DNA of 64,000 bases from Streptomyces sp. L2 (GCF_004124325.1 NZ_QBDT01000002.1:124001-188000), one strand, 5' to 3'. Positions 33,400 to 41,641 are shown, numbered from the stretch's first letter. Notes: generated from the letters alone by a model not told the origin. Numbers and translations are program-made.

Positions 33400-33629
33400 G
33401 GCAGTCTTTCGGAAGACGAGTCGTCCCGGGGCTCATCGCGCCGACTGCCGCGGGGTGGGAGGAACTCGGGCAGGCCCGCTCCACTGTCGGCCATACGGCC
33501 CGCGGTCCAGCCAACTGCCCCCAGGGCGCCCACCAGCAGGAATGCCGTGAAGCCGCCGAACCAGCCCGCATAACCCAGGGACATGCCCACCAGCACACCC
33601 GTTTCGGCTCTGCTCACCACTTTCCCCAC
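33396..33629 (-). CDS. Small DUF2273-like membrane protein
   Basis: 77 residues with one long hydrophobic region (GVLVGMSLGYAGWFGGFTAFLLVGALGAVGWTAGRM) and a charged C-terminal tail. Small DUF2273 proteins accompany Asp23 and AmaP genes in many Gram-positive bacteria. The start is uncertain among several GTG codons (33629, 33620, 33617). It overlaps the next gene by GTGA. Confidence 0.65.
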   Translation of the reverse strand: MGKVVSRAETGVLVGMSLGYAGWFGGFTAFLLVGALGAVGWTAGRMADSGAGLPEFLPPRGSRRDEPRDDSSSERLP

Positions 33630-33715
33630 TTCTTTCGGTCTCTGCGCTCAACGGCTGGATCCGCCGCGCCACCCGCCCGGTCTGCCTTGATCGGGGTGCC
33701 GCGACGGCGGTACAC

Positions 33716-34210
33716 CTACTCAACCCGCGAGTCCGAGGAGGCGCCCGCGTCGTCATCCGGCAGGCGTACGTCGTCGATGTTCACGTTCACCTCGACGACT
33801 TCGAGTCCGGTGATCCGCTCCACGGCGGAAATGACGTTCTCCCGCACCGCGCGGGCGATCTCGGGAATGGGCAGCCCGTACTCGACGACCAGATCGAGGT
33901 CGACCGCTGCCTGCCGCTCACCCACCTCGACCTTTACCCCGCGTCCCACATTGGGCCGCCCCCCGGGGACCCGGTCGCGCACCGCCCCGATGGTGCGGGA
34001 GAGGCTGCCGCCCATGTCGTGGACACCGGTGATCTCCCTCGCCGCCATGCCGGCGATCTTGACCACGACGACATCGGCGATGGTTGTCCTGCCCCGCGCT
34101 TCGCCGGTCTCCACCGCGACGCGAGATTCCCCGGCCACGGTGGTGACGTCAGGGGCCGCTACCCGGTCGCCGCCGGTTGCCGTACCCGGGTTCGGCTCCT
34201 GTGTCGTCAT
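33716..34210 (-). CDS. Asp23/Gls24 family envelope stress protein
   Basis: 164 residues from the ATG at 34210 with AGGAGG 7 bp upstream. The Asp23 fold is plain: GRTTIADVVVVKIAGMAAREITGVHDM, then VKVEVGERQAAVDLDLVVEYG and IPEIARAVRENVISAVERITGLEVVEVNVNIDDV. The N-terminal 45 residues are low complexity. Asp23 proteins are abundant cytoplasmic proteins concentrated at the membrane under alkaline or cell-wall stress. It heads the minus-strand operon and is divergent from the ECF sigma gene. Confidence 0.9.
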   Translation of the reverse strand: MTTQEPNPGTATGGDRVAAPDVTTVAGESRVAVETGEARGRTTIADVVVVKIAGMAAREITGVHDMGGSLSRTIGAVRDRVPGGRPNVGRGVKVEVGERQAAVDLDLVVEYGLPIPEIARAVRENVISAVERITGLEVVEVNVNIDDVRLPDDDAGASSDSRVE

Positions 34211-34402
34211 CTGCGGTCCTCCTAGATCAACAGGTGTCATGCGTAGCCACTTATTTCGACACGTTTTCAGATGATTTATTACGTGATACCAAGATTTTTC
34301 CCTCTTCGTCGATAGCGTTCCGCTGGCGTGCACACGCGGACCTCCGCCGCGCCGGACGAAAGACCGGTGGCTGGGCCGGGGGTGAAGGAGAGGAAACCGT
34401 CG
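34211..34402. promoter_or_regulatory. Divergent promoter region of the envelope-stress locus
   Basis: These 192 bp separate the Asp23 operon from the ECF sigma operon and are AT-richer on the Asp23 side (TTTCAGATGATTTATTACGTG). Promoters for both must lie here. Self-activation by the ECF sigma factor is likely but no motif is certain. Confidence 0.5.
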
Positions 34403-34987
34403 ATGCCAGAGCAGCGGGACAGATCCCCGGACACCGCAGAGGACGAATGGCGCGAGGACTCCCTGCTGGCGGTCAGGGCGGGAGAGGGGGACGAGGACGC
34501 GTTCGAAGCGCTGGTACGCCGCCACGGACCCATGTTGTTACAGATGGCCACACGATTACTCGGTGACAGGACTGAGGCGGAGGACGCCGTCCAGGAGGCG
34601 TTCGTCAGCGCATGGCGGAAATTACCGGAGTTTCGCGGAGAATCATCATTCGGCACCTGGATGTACCGGATCGTCACCAACAGGTGCATGAACGTATTGC
34701 GCGCGCGACGCGCGGTCACGACGCTGGACGCGGTACCCGAACCGCCGGCTCCAGACCACCAGGTCTCCCCGACCCGTGCGGTGGAGGCCCAGGCGGCCGT
34801 CGAGGCCCTGTCGCAGGCCATGAGCGTGCTCTCGCCCGAGCAGCGGGTGTGCTGGGTGCACAGAGAGCTGAACGGGTTGTCGTACGAGGCGATCGCGGAG
34901 ATCGTTGGAATCAGTCAGGAGGCGGTCCGTGGACGCGTCTTCCGTGCACGACGCCAACTGACGGAGGCGATGGTCGCATGGCGATGA
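34403..34987 (+). CDS. ECF RNA polymerase sigma factor with three TTA codons
   Basis: 194 residues from the ATG at 34403 with AAGGAGAGG 9 bp upstream. Region 2 is seen in VRAGEGDEDAFEALVRRHGPML and AEDAVQEAFVSAWRKLPEFRGESSFGTWMYRIVTNRCMN. Region 4 is seen in LSPEQRVCWVHRELNGLSYEAIAEIVGISQEAVRGRVFRARRQL. In-frame TTA codons lie at 34538, 34556 and 34622. In Streptomyces TTA needs the bldA tRNA, so translation should be developmentally limited. The stop overlaps the next gene, whose product looks like a matching anti-sigma factor. Confidence 0.9.
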   Translation: MPEQRDRSPDTAEDEWREDSLLAVRAGEGDEDAFEALVRRHGPMLLQMATRLLGDRTEAEDAVQEAFVSAWRKLPEFRGESSFGTWMYRIVTNRCMNVLRARRAVTTLDAVPEPPAPDHQVSPTRAVEAQAAVEALSQAMSVLSPEQRVCWVHRELNGLSYEAIAEIVGISQEAVRGRVFRARRQLTEAMVAWR

Positions 34988-35613
34988 ACGTGGAGCCGAA
35001 CCATGGTTCGGCCGAGGGGACGGATGACAGTGAGCGCTCCGACGACGAGCGCCTGGCCTGCGGCCGGGAGCTGGCCGACGTATGGCGCCAGTGGGAAGAG
35101 GGGCCGGACGACGACCCGCACGCCCGGACGTGCCCGCACTGCTTGGCCGCGCTGCACGAACTCGACCAGCTGAAGGATGCCGTGCGCCAGACGCGACTGG
35201 AGGAACCGGAAGCTGACGCGGGACCGCTCGTCGAGCGGGTGATGGAGGTCGTACGCCTCGAACTGCGCCCCGGGAGAACGCTTCCGCTGGGTACCCCAGC
35301 GGAGGACCACTGGATCGTAGAAGCCGCAGCGGCCAAGGTGTTCCGCGGCGCGGTCGACGCCCTGCCGGGCGTTCGCGCGGGCAGCTGCCGCGTCGTCCCG
35401 GCTGGTCAGGGCGCGGCCTCCCAGCGCACGCGCGGGCCCGTGACCGTGAACATCGAGATCGTGGTCGGAGTGACCGCAGATCTCCAGCGGGCCGCGGACC
35501 AAGTGCGGGAGACGGTGCTCAACGCCGCGGAAAGAGCGCTGGGCATGGAAGTCGGTTCGGTGGATGTCGCGGTCGCGGACGTCTACGACGACGCGGTTGG
35601 AGGATCGAGGTGA
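34978..35613 (+). CDS. Zinc-finger anti-sigma-like protein fused to an Asp23 domain
   Basis: 211 residues from the ATG at 34978 (GGAGG 10 bp upstream); the ATG at 34984, overlapping the sigma stop as ATGA, is an alternative. The N-terminal part holds HARTCPHCLAALHELDQL (HxxxCxxC), typical of zinc anti-sigma domains. The C-terminal part, FRGAVDALPGVRAGSC ... GPVTVNIEIVVGV ... VRETVLNAAERALGMEVGSVDVAV, is Asp23-like. Coupled to an ECF sigma gene, it probably binds that sigma factor and links it to Asp23 assemblies at the membrane. This role is inferred. Confidence 0.75.
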   Translation: MAMNVEPNHGSAEGTDDSERSDDERLACGRELADVWRQWEEGPDDDPHARTCPHCLAALHELDQLKDAVRQTRLEEPEADAGPLVERVMEVVRLELRPGRTLPLGTPAEDHWIVEAAAAKVFRGAVDALPGVRAGSCRVVPAGQGAASQRTRGPVTVNIEIVVGVTADLQRAADQVRETVLNAAERALGMEVGSVDVAVADVYDDAVGGSR

Positions 35614-35993
35614 CGGCGCAGCGGAATCCGACGGAGCTGACGGAACGGATCGCGCAAGCCGTCCTCGGCGTCCCCGGTGTCGCGTTCCTGCGGCCCGGCC
35701 TTGCCGGGCTGCTGCGTGCCTCTGCCTCGGTCATGGCCCGGGTGGGCGACCGGTCGAACGCAGGCGAACAGTGGGAGAGGGAACGCACGAGATCCGCCGT
35801 GCGCGTCCGGCGCGGCGCGGGCCAAAGGACCACGGCGGTTGAGGTGAGCATCGTCCTCTCGCGTGGTCACCGCGCCCTGGACGTGGCACGAGCGGTACAC
35901 GCCGCTGTCGAGCGGGCTGCGGCCGGTCCGTCCGGAAGCGATGGTGCGGACCTCGGCGTCACGGTCACCGTCACCGTCACAGGTCTGGTCTGA
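35610..35993 (+). CDS. Asp23-like small protein
   Basis: 127 residues from a GTG in a GTGA overlap. ELTERIAQAVLGVPGVAFLRPG, then RTTAVEVSIVLSRGHRALDVARAVHAAVERA, is a reduced Asp23-like alpha/beta unit. The C-terminus ends in alternating VTVTVTVTGLV. It is the third gene of the sigma operon and likely part of the same envelope-stress assembly. Confidence 0.7.
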   Translation: MTAQRNPTELTERIAQAVLGVPGVAFLRPGLAGLLRASASVMARVGDRSNAGEQWERERTRSAVRVRRGAGQRTTAVEVSIVLSRGHRALDVARAVHAAVERAAAGPSGSDGADLGVTVTVTVTGLV

Positions 35994-36448
35994 CGGCCGT
36001 TCGGTCCAGGGTCGGCGTCCGTCTCCAGGGCATGCCCGGTGGCAGGAACGTCAAGCCCCGACTTCAACCGGTTCGGCCGTTAGGAGGACCGGCCGCCACA
36101 AGCCCTGGTGTGTCCGGATGAGGTCATCCGGACAGTCTGTAGCGTGGATATCCGCCTGCCTCGAATCGTGTATCCAGACACTTGTCGGGCGGCGCAACCT
36201 TCTGCTGCGGGTGGTGGATTATCACGGAGCAAGTACGTGGGCTATTCCTGACCGCGAGAATGAATGGCGATGCGGCGTTGATGTGCCGGGGACAATGTGC
36301 CCTGGTATGACCGCCGGACACGTCGCCCGTCGGTAGGGCGATGAACACTCAGCACCTTCATGGTCGCGCCAGGCACTTCAGCCGAGCCAGAGGGCTGAAA
36401 GGCTCCGGATCCGCCAGGCAGCTTTCCCTTTGCCGAAAGGTACCCGAC
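35994..36448. other. Intergenic region
   Basis: No gene is supported. The end of the sigma operon and the promoter for the two secreted-protein genes lie here. Confidence 0.35.
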
Positions 36449-36754
36449 GTGAAAATCAAATCCCTTGGCGCGGCGGCCGCGATGGCTGCCGCCGCCCTGT
36501 TGCCCAGTACCGCGGCGGCCACCACGGGCGGCTTCTACTGGAGCCCGGACGGCAATGGCGTCCAGTCAGCCTCGCTGGAGAACCCGCAGTCCGGCCACTG
36601 CTACACCCTGGACGGCAAGGAGCCCCCCTTCTCCGCGATCAACGTCACCAACAGCACGATGGATTACTACCGTTCACCGAACTGCAACGGGTATTCCGGA
36701 TCGCTGACCCCGAACATGTCCGGCGACGTCACCCGATATGTGAAGTTCAAGTGA
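36449..36754 (+). CDS. Small secreted two-cysteine protein
   Basis: 101 residues from a GTG at 36449 with GAAAGG 8 bp upstream. A signal peptide (SLGAAAAMAAAALLPSTAAA) is followed by a compact domain with two Cys (GHCYTLDG; SPNCNGYSG) and many aromatic and Asn residues, probably one disulphide. Beta/gamma-crystallin-like or inhibitor folds are possible but not established. The stop shares one base with the ATG of the next gene (TGATG), so the two are co-translated. Confidence 0.7.
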   Translation: MKIKSLGAAAAMAAAALLPSTAAATTGGFYWSPDGNGVQSASLENPQSGHCYTLDGKEPPFSAINVTNSTMDYYRSPNCNGYSGSLTPNMSGDVTRYVKFK

Positions 36755-37611
36755 TGACCCCAGCCCTTCACCGTCCCTTCGGCATGCTCGCCGCGACACT
36801 CTGCCTGGCTGGGGTCGCGGCCGCGGGCTGTTCCGCCCAGCAGCAAGCACGCCAGCACACCGCGGCAGGAGCCGAAAACCGGGCCGGCGCTCCCGCGTCC
36901 GGAGAGAAGGCCGGCTCCGGCCCCCATGCCCGCAAAGGAACCCCTCAGCTCGGCATCGATCCCGCCCAGTTGAGCCGTGCGACACGCGGCAAGAGCATCA
37001 TGGTCGTCGGCGACTCCTGGGCCGAACATCTCGCCCAGGGCATGAGCGTCGTCGTGGCACGGCACACCACGGTGGTCAACGCGGGACTGGCCGGGTGTGG
37101 CATCCGCCTCCCCGCGGGACGCAAGGTGCACGCCGAATGTCTCGCGTGGCCGGAGAAGTGGCCGTCGTATCTGGCGGCTTTCCGACCCGACGCGACCATC
37201 CTCATGGTGGGCTACCGGGACGTCGAGCCCCAGCGGATGAAGAAGCGGGAAGAGCCCGGTAGCCTCGCCTCGGGGACGCATCGCGCAGCTTTCGCCGCCC
37301 ACCTCAAGCACGCGGTCGACCTCCTCACCAGTACCGGCAAGCCGGTGTATCTGATGACCTCGCCCAGGGTCTCCAAGCCTTCGCTGCGGAACTCCGCGCT
37401 CGCCATGAACCAGGTGCTGCGAGACATCGACCGGAAACGGTCGAAGGTCGGTCTCCTCGACGTCGCGGGGCAGCTGTGCCATCACAACACGTGCCCCAAG
37501 CGTATCGACGGCATCTCGGTGTATGACCGGAAGGGGCAGCTGACCCCCAAAGCGCGTGATCGGATCGCAACCTGGTCACTCAATGCGGTCTTCGGCCGGG
37601 ATGAGGACTGA
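36754..37611 (+). CDS. SGNH/GDSL-type hydrolase lipoprotein
   Basis: 285 residues. The N-terminus is a lipoprotein signal (LCLAGVAAAGCSAQQ, lipobox Cys about residue 24). The catalytic domain starts with IMVVGDSWAEHLAQGM, the GDS block with nucleophilic Ser. It continues through NAGLAGCGIRLPAG and ILMVGYRDVEP (block III position, with Gly-Tyr in place of the usual GxND). VYDRKGQLTPKARDR near the end lacks a clear DxxH, so activity should be tested. SGNH lipoproteins often act as esterases or acetyl-transfer partners on surface glycans. Confidence 0.75.
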   Translation: MTPALHRPFGMLAATLCLAGVAAAGCSAQQQARQHTAAGAENRAGAPASGEKAGSGPHARKGTPQLGIDPAQLSRATRGKSIMVVGDSWAEHLAQGMSVVVARHTTVVNAGLAGCGIRLPAGRKVHAECLAWPEKWPSYLAAFRPDATILMVGYRDVEPQRMKKREEPGSLASGTHRAAFAAHLKHAVDLLTSTGKPVYLMTSPRVSKPSLRNSALAMNQVLRDIDRKRSKVGLLDVAGQLCHHNTCPKRIDGISVYDRKGQLTPKARDRIATWSLNAVFGRDED

Positions 37612-37678
37612 GCGGGGCGACGCGAGTTTTTCCTCGAACCTGAGGGAGTAAGCAGAAAACGCGAGGAACAGAGCAGGA

Positions 37679-37734
37679 CAGGGCCTCCTGGCGCCCCGGG
37701 GTGTCGGAGCCGGACAGCCGCCCAGGAGGCCCTG
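37679..37734 (+). terminator. Terminator after the SGNH lipoprotein gene
   Basis: Arms 37679-37691 (CAGGGCCTCCTGG) and 37722-37734 pair perfectly over 13 bp around a 30-nt loop. It starts 68 bp after the stop. Confidence 0.55.
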
Positions 37735-37981
37735 CAAGGATCCTTTGTACGTACTCACAACCCCCGGAGTCCAATTCGTTGGTACCGGCGTGTGAGTTCT
37801 TCGTGCATATGTTGGAATTCCGCTTGCTGCAAAATTCTCCGAGTCGCCCGATCGCGCAGTGGAGCAGCCAAGCGCCGCCGGTCCGCCGACGGCTCGCGAC
37901 CCGGCCCGGGAGCTGATGAGGGCGTGCCGAATACCCGCGGCTGACCGTGCGGTTTGACCTACCTCGGGAAGCGCCTGCGCC

Positions 37982-38254
37982 TCACCAGCCGCTGGGCTGC
38001 AGGGCCAGCGGCGAGGCCGGCACGGGCGCACCGACGCGTGTCCCGTAGCCGAACAGCTGCCGGGGCATCGCCGGCAGGAGGCCCCACCCCGCATTCTGCG
38101 GCGGGAGTTCAGCCGTCGTGCTGTCCCGGAAGGTGGGGATGTTCCAGTGGTCGTCCGGCCCTCGCTCGCCCGGGACGGTACGGAAGTTCGCACGCCAATG
38201 CGCGTACAGGGCGTCGTAGATGGGAGTGGCTGCATCCGGCATGGGATTGCTCAT
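37982..38254 (-). CDS. Conserved-looking small hypothetical protein
   Basis: 90 residues from the ATG at 38254; the frame continues upstream but loses codon bias there. Codon third positions are strongly GC-rich. The sequence (IYDALYAHWRANFRTVPGERGPDD ... QLFGYGTRVGAPVPASP) has no signal peptide or known motif. It lies divergently from the secreted-protein genes beginning at 38789. Confidence 0.5.
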   Translation of the reverse strand: MSNPMPDAATPIYDALYAHWRANFRTVPGERGPDDHWNIPTFRDSTTAELPPQNAGWGLLPAMPRQLFGYGTRVGAPVPASPLALQPSGW

Positions 38255-38517
38255 GGTTGAGTCAACGGAGGAGGGCACGATGGCGATGCCTGCCGTCCGG
38301 GTGGTTTCCAGGGCGCCCTGCTGACCGAGTTCGATTCCTTGTGGCCCCGGCACCGGCAAGCACAGGTGCACCAGGCGTGGTTGACGGGACTGAGCAGCAA
38401 GTACCGTGCAACCCGGACCGGCTGGGCTGATCCGTATTCCGCGAGGGCTATCCCTGCGATGTCCACTGGAATTACGGCTTTTCATGTGGGCGGCGTTGCG
38501 ATGACGTGCAGGCTGGG

Positions 38518-38608
38518 TCCGCCAACTGGATGAGTGACGCGTCCAATCGGATGAGTAGTACGTCAGTCTCCTGTCGGACGCGCTCTCATCTATATGCCGG
38601 TTCAAGGC
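38518..38608 (+). promoter_or_regulatory. Conserved upstream element, copy 2
   Basis: Almost identical to 4036-4126 read on the minus strand: two 21-bp tandem units starting CCAAYYGGATGAGT, a variable spacer, and an identical 24-bp block around CTATATGCCGGTTCAAGG. It ends 180 bp before the ATG at 38789. The element is far more conserved than the genes it precedes, which argues for function (activator site or promoter) rather than recent duplication alone. Confidence 0.65.
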
Positions 38609-38788
38609 ACTAAATGGCCTTGTCGAGGTCTCCGTCTTGCTGTCTGACTTGGCGGTGCCATGCCTACGAGAGAGGATCGTTCGAACCGGCGGGGAATTCT
38701 CACCAGCAGGCTTTCCGTGGCTTTACGGTTATTTTCCGTCATCGGACGGGTGTGCCCGTGCGGATTAAATATTTATAGGAAGACAATC

Positions 38789-40117
38789 ATGAAATTTTCG
38801 TCTTGGTTGCGGGGCGGGACCTGTATGGGTGCGGCGCTGGCTCTCGCGCTCCCATGCGCAACGCTTCCTGCCTCGGCCCAGTCATCGGTGCCTGTGCCCG
38901 TGCCCAATGGTGATTTTTCCTCCCCCCATGTCATCGGAACTAACTGGAACTTCGTCACTCCGAGCCATTGGGGTGGGAATGGTGCCACTGTCTCGGCCGA
39001 CGCGGCGAAGCACCCCCAAAAGCTCCAGGCTGCGAACCTCAATTATGGCGGCGGACCTGCCAAGTTGTATGTGAACTTCTGGGGAGTTCATGCGGGTGAC
39101 CAGGTGACCATTGCATTCGACGACAGTCCGAGCACATACACGGGTTGTGCGCTCTCGCAGGTGCAGAACGGCCAGAAGTTTGCCATCGACGATGGCAAGA
39201 AGAGCCAGGAATTTTCCACGAAGGGTGCCACTGCTGTGGGTACCCCGAACTGGGAATTGGGTAAGACATACACCTTCACCGCTCCCAAGGACAACACGCA
39301 GGTAACCTTCTCTTCCCAGATGCCGCAGGGGAGCGGAATGTGCGGACCGCTGCTGACGAACGTGCGTGTGACCAGGAACCCTCTTCCCCCGGACGTGAAG
39401 ATTTCCAAGGTCGCGCTCCCAGCTCCCGAGGCATACAACGAGAATGAACCGCTCTCGGTTCAATCGGCCGTCGATTATTGCAATGGCGGCGACACACAGT
39501 GTTCTTTCGCCATGGATCAGGATGCCTCGTACCCCTACTACGACAAGGCTCGCATGGTCGGGGAAGTGCACCTCAACTGCGGGCGGAACGCATTCGAGGA
39601 CGAACGCGACGTCGATTACACAGAGAAGCCGTTCGACAGCATCTCGCAGTACTACGCGAAGAACAATCTGGCGATGATTCCTCCGGATGACATTTCGCAA
39701 GGAAAGCCGAGGCTGGCCGGCCAGGTCGGACGGGGATTCGAGACTGCCACGGATTCGCCGTGGACCTGGACCAGGGACGTGAAGAGGTACGTAGCGCCCA
39801 CCATTCAGCCCGGCGAAGCCAGCTGGATCGAACTCGAACCTGCCCGGCAGCGAGTCGTGGGATTCTTCACCAGCCCTCGCAACGCCTACAGGTTGTTCGC
39901 GACGTTCGACGCTCCCTCCGCCACGCTGCCCGACCGCTGGTATCAGCGTACGGGTCCCATGACGGATGCTGAATTTGCCAAGTGTAGTTCAGACCGGAAG
40001 ACGGCCATCACGCCAGAAACCCGGAGTGCTCTGGTGACCGCGCCGCCTCAGTCGGGAATGAAGGCGACCCGAAGTGTCCTGCTGAAGCCGAAGGGCAACG
40101 GGTCACCGGCGGCGTAA
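38789..40117 (+). CDS. Large secreted protein: jelly-roll-like domain plus Cys module
   Basis: 442 residues from the ATG at 38789 with AGGAAG 6 bp upstream. After a signal peptide (GAALALALPCATLPASA), residues about 35-205 (VPNGDFSSPHVIGTNW ... TPSHWGGNGATVS ... MCGPLLTNVRV) look like a DUF642 or carbohydrate-binding jelly roll. The second part (SVQSAVDYCNGGDTQCSFAM ... VGEVHLNCGRNAFEDERDV) aligns by eye with the Cys module of paralogues A and B (LC-x-GKGCRF, VG-xx-LNC). It precedes paralogue B by 34 bp in the same direction, so both likely act together outside the cell. Confidence 0.75.
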   Translation: MKFSSWLRGGTCMGAALALALPCATLPASAQSSVPVPVPNGDFSSPHVIGTNWNFVTPSHWGGNGATVSADAAKHPQKLQAANLNYGGGPAKLYVNFWGVHAGDQVTIAFDDSPSTYTGCALSQVQNGQKFAIDDGKKSQEFSTKGATAVGTPNWELGKTYTFTAPKDNTQVTFSSQMPQGSGMCGPLLTNVRVTRNPLPPDVKISKVALPAPEAYNENEPLSVQSAVDYCNGGDTQCSFAMDQDASYPYYDKARMVGEVHLNCGRNAFEDERDVDYTEKPFDSISQYYAKNNLAMIPPDDISQGKPRLAGQVGRGFETATDSPWTWTRDVKRYVAPTIQPGEASWIELEPARQRVVGFFTSPRNAYRLFATFDAPSATLPDRWYQRTGPMTDAEFAKCSSDRKTAITPETRSALVTAPPQSGMKATRSVLLKPKGNGSPAA

Positions 40118-40151
40118 GAATCAATTGATGGTGAAGGCAAGGAGAATGGGT

Positions 40152-41156
40152 TTGAAAGGCACACTTCGGTCGCGGGCCGCTTCACCGACTCGGGTCCGTG
40201 CTCTATACGCGCTCCTGGTCCCGTTGGTCTCCGTAAGCATGCTTTCTGTCGCTGCGGCTCCTTCCACTGCTGCGGATCAGGGCGACCGTTCCATGCCCAA
40301 GGCGAAAGCCTTTGATGGAGACAAGCCGCTGTCGTCGGTTGAACAGGTGACGGACCTTTGCCACCAAGGCAAGGGCTGTAAGTTCGTGGTGGATGGCGTG
40401 CAGGAATACCGGGGCGGTGTTATTTCTGTGGGCAATGCCTTCCTGAACTGCACTGATCACGATATTTATGTTTCACGGTACGTCAGCCTTCGGCCGAGGG
40501 TCACGGACAACATCGGCGGGGAAATCTCCGGTAGGTCGACCAGTACGGGCAGGGTCCAAGGATCGTCACAGATTGAACTTTCCGGTACCGCGGAAGGCAC
40601 CGAGACGCTCACGAAAACCCATGAGGCATATATTCCCGACATGATGAAGGCGACCAGCAACATCACGGACGAGAGTCAGACCCAGGGCAGGCTCAGCGGC
40701 GACATCTCCGGCTCAAACACGGGGACTCAGTCGACTGATCAGACGTATGAGAAGTCAGGCGGGCGCGACTACAGCCGGACCTGGGACAACAGCGTCGAGA
40801 GCAGCACGACGATTGAGGCGACCGCTCCTGCGGGCGATGTCCTCACCTGGGGATACGTGGACATGGGCCACCGGGTCAAAGGCACCCTCAAGGCCATGGG
40901 CACGAGTAAGTACGTGAAGAACGTGGTGCTGGACGAGCCGTCGATCCTGGAATCAAGCTCCTTCGTGGCACAGACCTACACCGCTCCGAAGGGCGCCTGC
41001 CTGGACAACCGCCCCACCAATCAGCCGGAGCCTGACGAATTCGCGGCCCCCCTGCGCGGGGTGAAGCCAGAGATGCGCAGTGACTCCCGTTCCAAGCCAG
41101 GGCGTCCCCGTCCACGGCCTGTGAAGCCCACCATCAGCACGCCTACCGCAAGTTGA
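40152..41156 (+). CDS. Secreted four-cysteine protein, paralogue B
   Basis: 334 residues from a TTG at 40152 with AAGGAG 7 bp upstream, as in paralogue A at 3775. Shared segments include KGTLRSR, YALLVPLVSVSM, HQGKGCKFVVDGVQEYRGG, LNCTDHDIYVSR, VTDNIGG and GMGHRVKGTLKA-type stretches (here DMGHRVKGTLKAMG). The alternating Ser/Thr/Gly region (SGRSTSTGRVQGSSQIELSG) and SSTTIEATAPAGDVLTWGY recall aerolysin-type beta pore formers; this is a hypothesis. The C-terminal 45 residues are a Pro/Arg-rich extension absent from A. Confidence 0.8.
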   Translation: MKGTLRSRAASPTRVRALYALLVPLVSVSMLSVAAAPSTAADQGDRSMPKAKAFDGDKPLSSVEQVTDLCHQGKGCKFVVDGVQEYRGGVISVGNAFLNCTDHDIYVSRYVSLRPRVTDNIGGEISGRSTSTGRVQGSSQIELSGTAEGTETLTKTHEAYIPDMMKATSNITDESQTQGRLSGDISGSNTGTQSTDQTYEKSGGRDYSRTWDNSVESSTTIEATAPAGDVLTWGYVDMGHRVKGTLKAMGTSKYVKNVVLDEPSILESSSFVAQTYTAPKGACLDNRPTNQPEPDEFAAPLRGVKPEMRSDSRSKPGRPRPRPVKPTISTPTAS

Positions 41157-41188
41157 CCACGTCCCTCTGGAACATGTCGGGAGTCTTC

Positions 41189-41590
41189 ATGAATTTCGCT
41201 GCGCTCGCCCGCGGCCTGCTGGCCACTGCCGTCGGGCTGGCCGCCTTCACCGTTCCTGTCACGGCGACCGCGTACGCCGCTGATGACCCTTGTAATCCGG
41301 CCAAGGGCCAGTCCGCCCCTCCGGCGTGCGCCGCGGCCGCGAAGGGGCAGCAGGCCATCACGAACTGCCCGCCCACGTCTGCGAAGTGTATGCAGAGCTT
41401 GGCAGGTACGGGTGAGGAACCGTTGCAGCTCATCGCCCGAACGGGTACGGACCTCACGAACTTTGAGAACAAGACACGCGAGATCGACCCCAACACAGCA
41501 GCCGGCGACCTGTGCAGCATCGCAACTTCGATCACCTCTCAGAGCAAGCCGGGAGAGCACACCTTCCCGCCGAGTTGGTGGTATTGCTGA
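41189..41590 (+). CDS. Small secreted six-cysteine protein
   Basis: 133 residues, ATG at 41189 with GGGAG at 5 bp. A signal peptide (GLLATAVGLAAFTVPVTATAYA) is followed by a mature part of about 100 residues with six Cys (DDPC, PPAC, TNC, AKC, GDLC and the final WYC), suggesting three disulphides. The C-terminus ends PPSWWYC. There is no known family. It follows paralogue B by 32 bp and precedes a hairpin, so it is probably the last gene of a three-gene secreted operon. Confidence 0.7.
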   Translation: MNFAALARGLLATAVGLAAFTVPVTATAYAADDPCNPAKGQSAPPACAAAAKGQQAITNCPPTSAKCMQSLAGTGEEPLQLIARTGTDLTNFENKTREIDPNTAAGDLCSIATSITSQSKPGEHTFPPSWWYC

Positions 41591-41615
41591 TTAAAGAGGC
41601 AGGGAAGATGGGCCC

Positions 41616-41641
41616 ATAAGCAGGACACTGGCCCTGCTTAT
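41616..41641 (+). terminator. Terminator after the secreted-protein operon
   Basis: ATAAGCAGG (41616-41624) pairs with CCTGCTTAT (41633-41641) around an 8-nt loop, 26 bp after the last stop. Confidence 0.55.
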
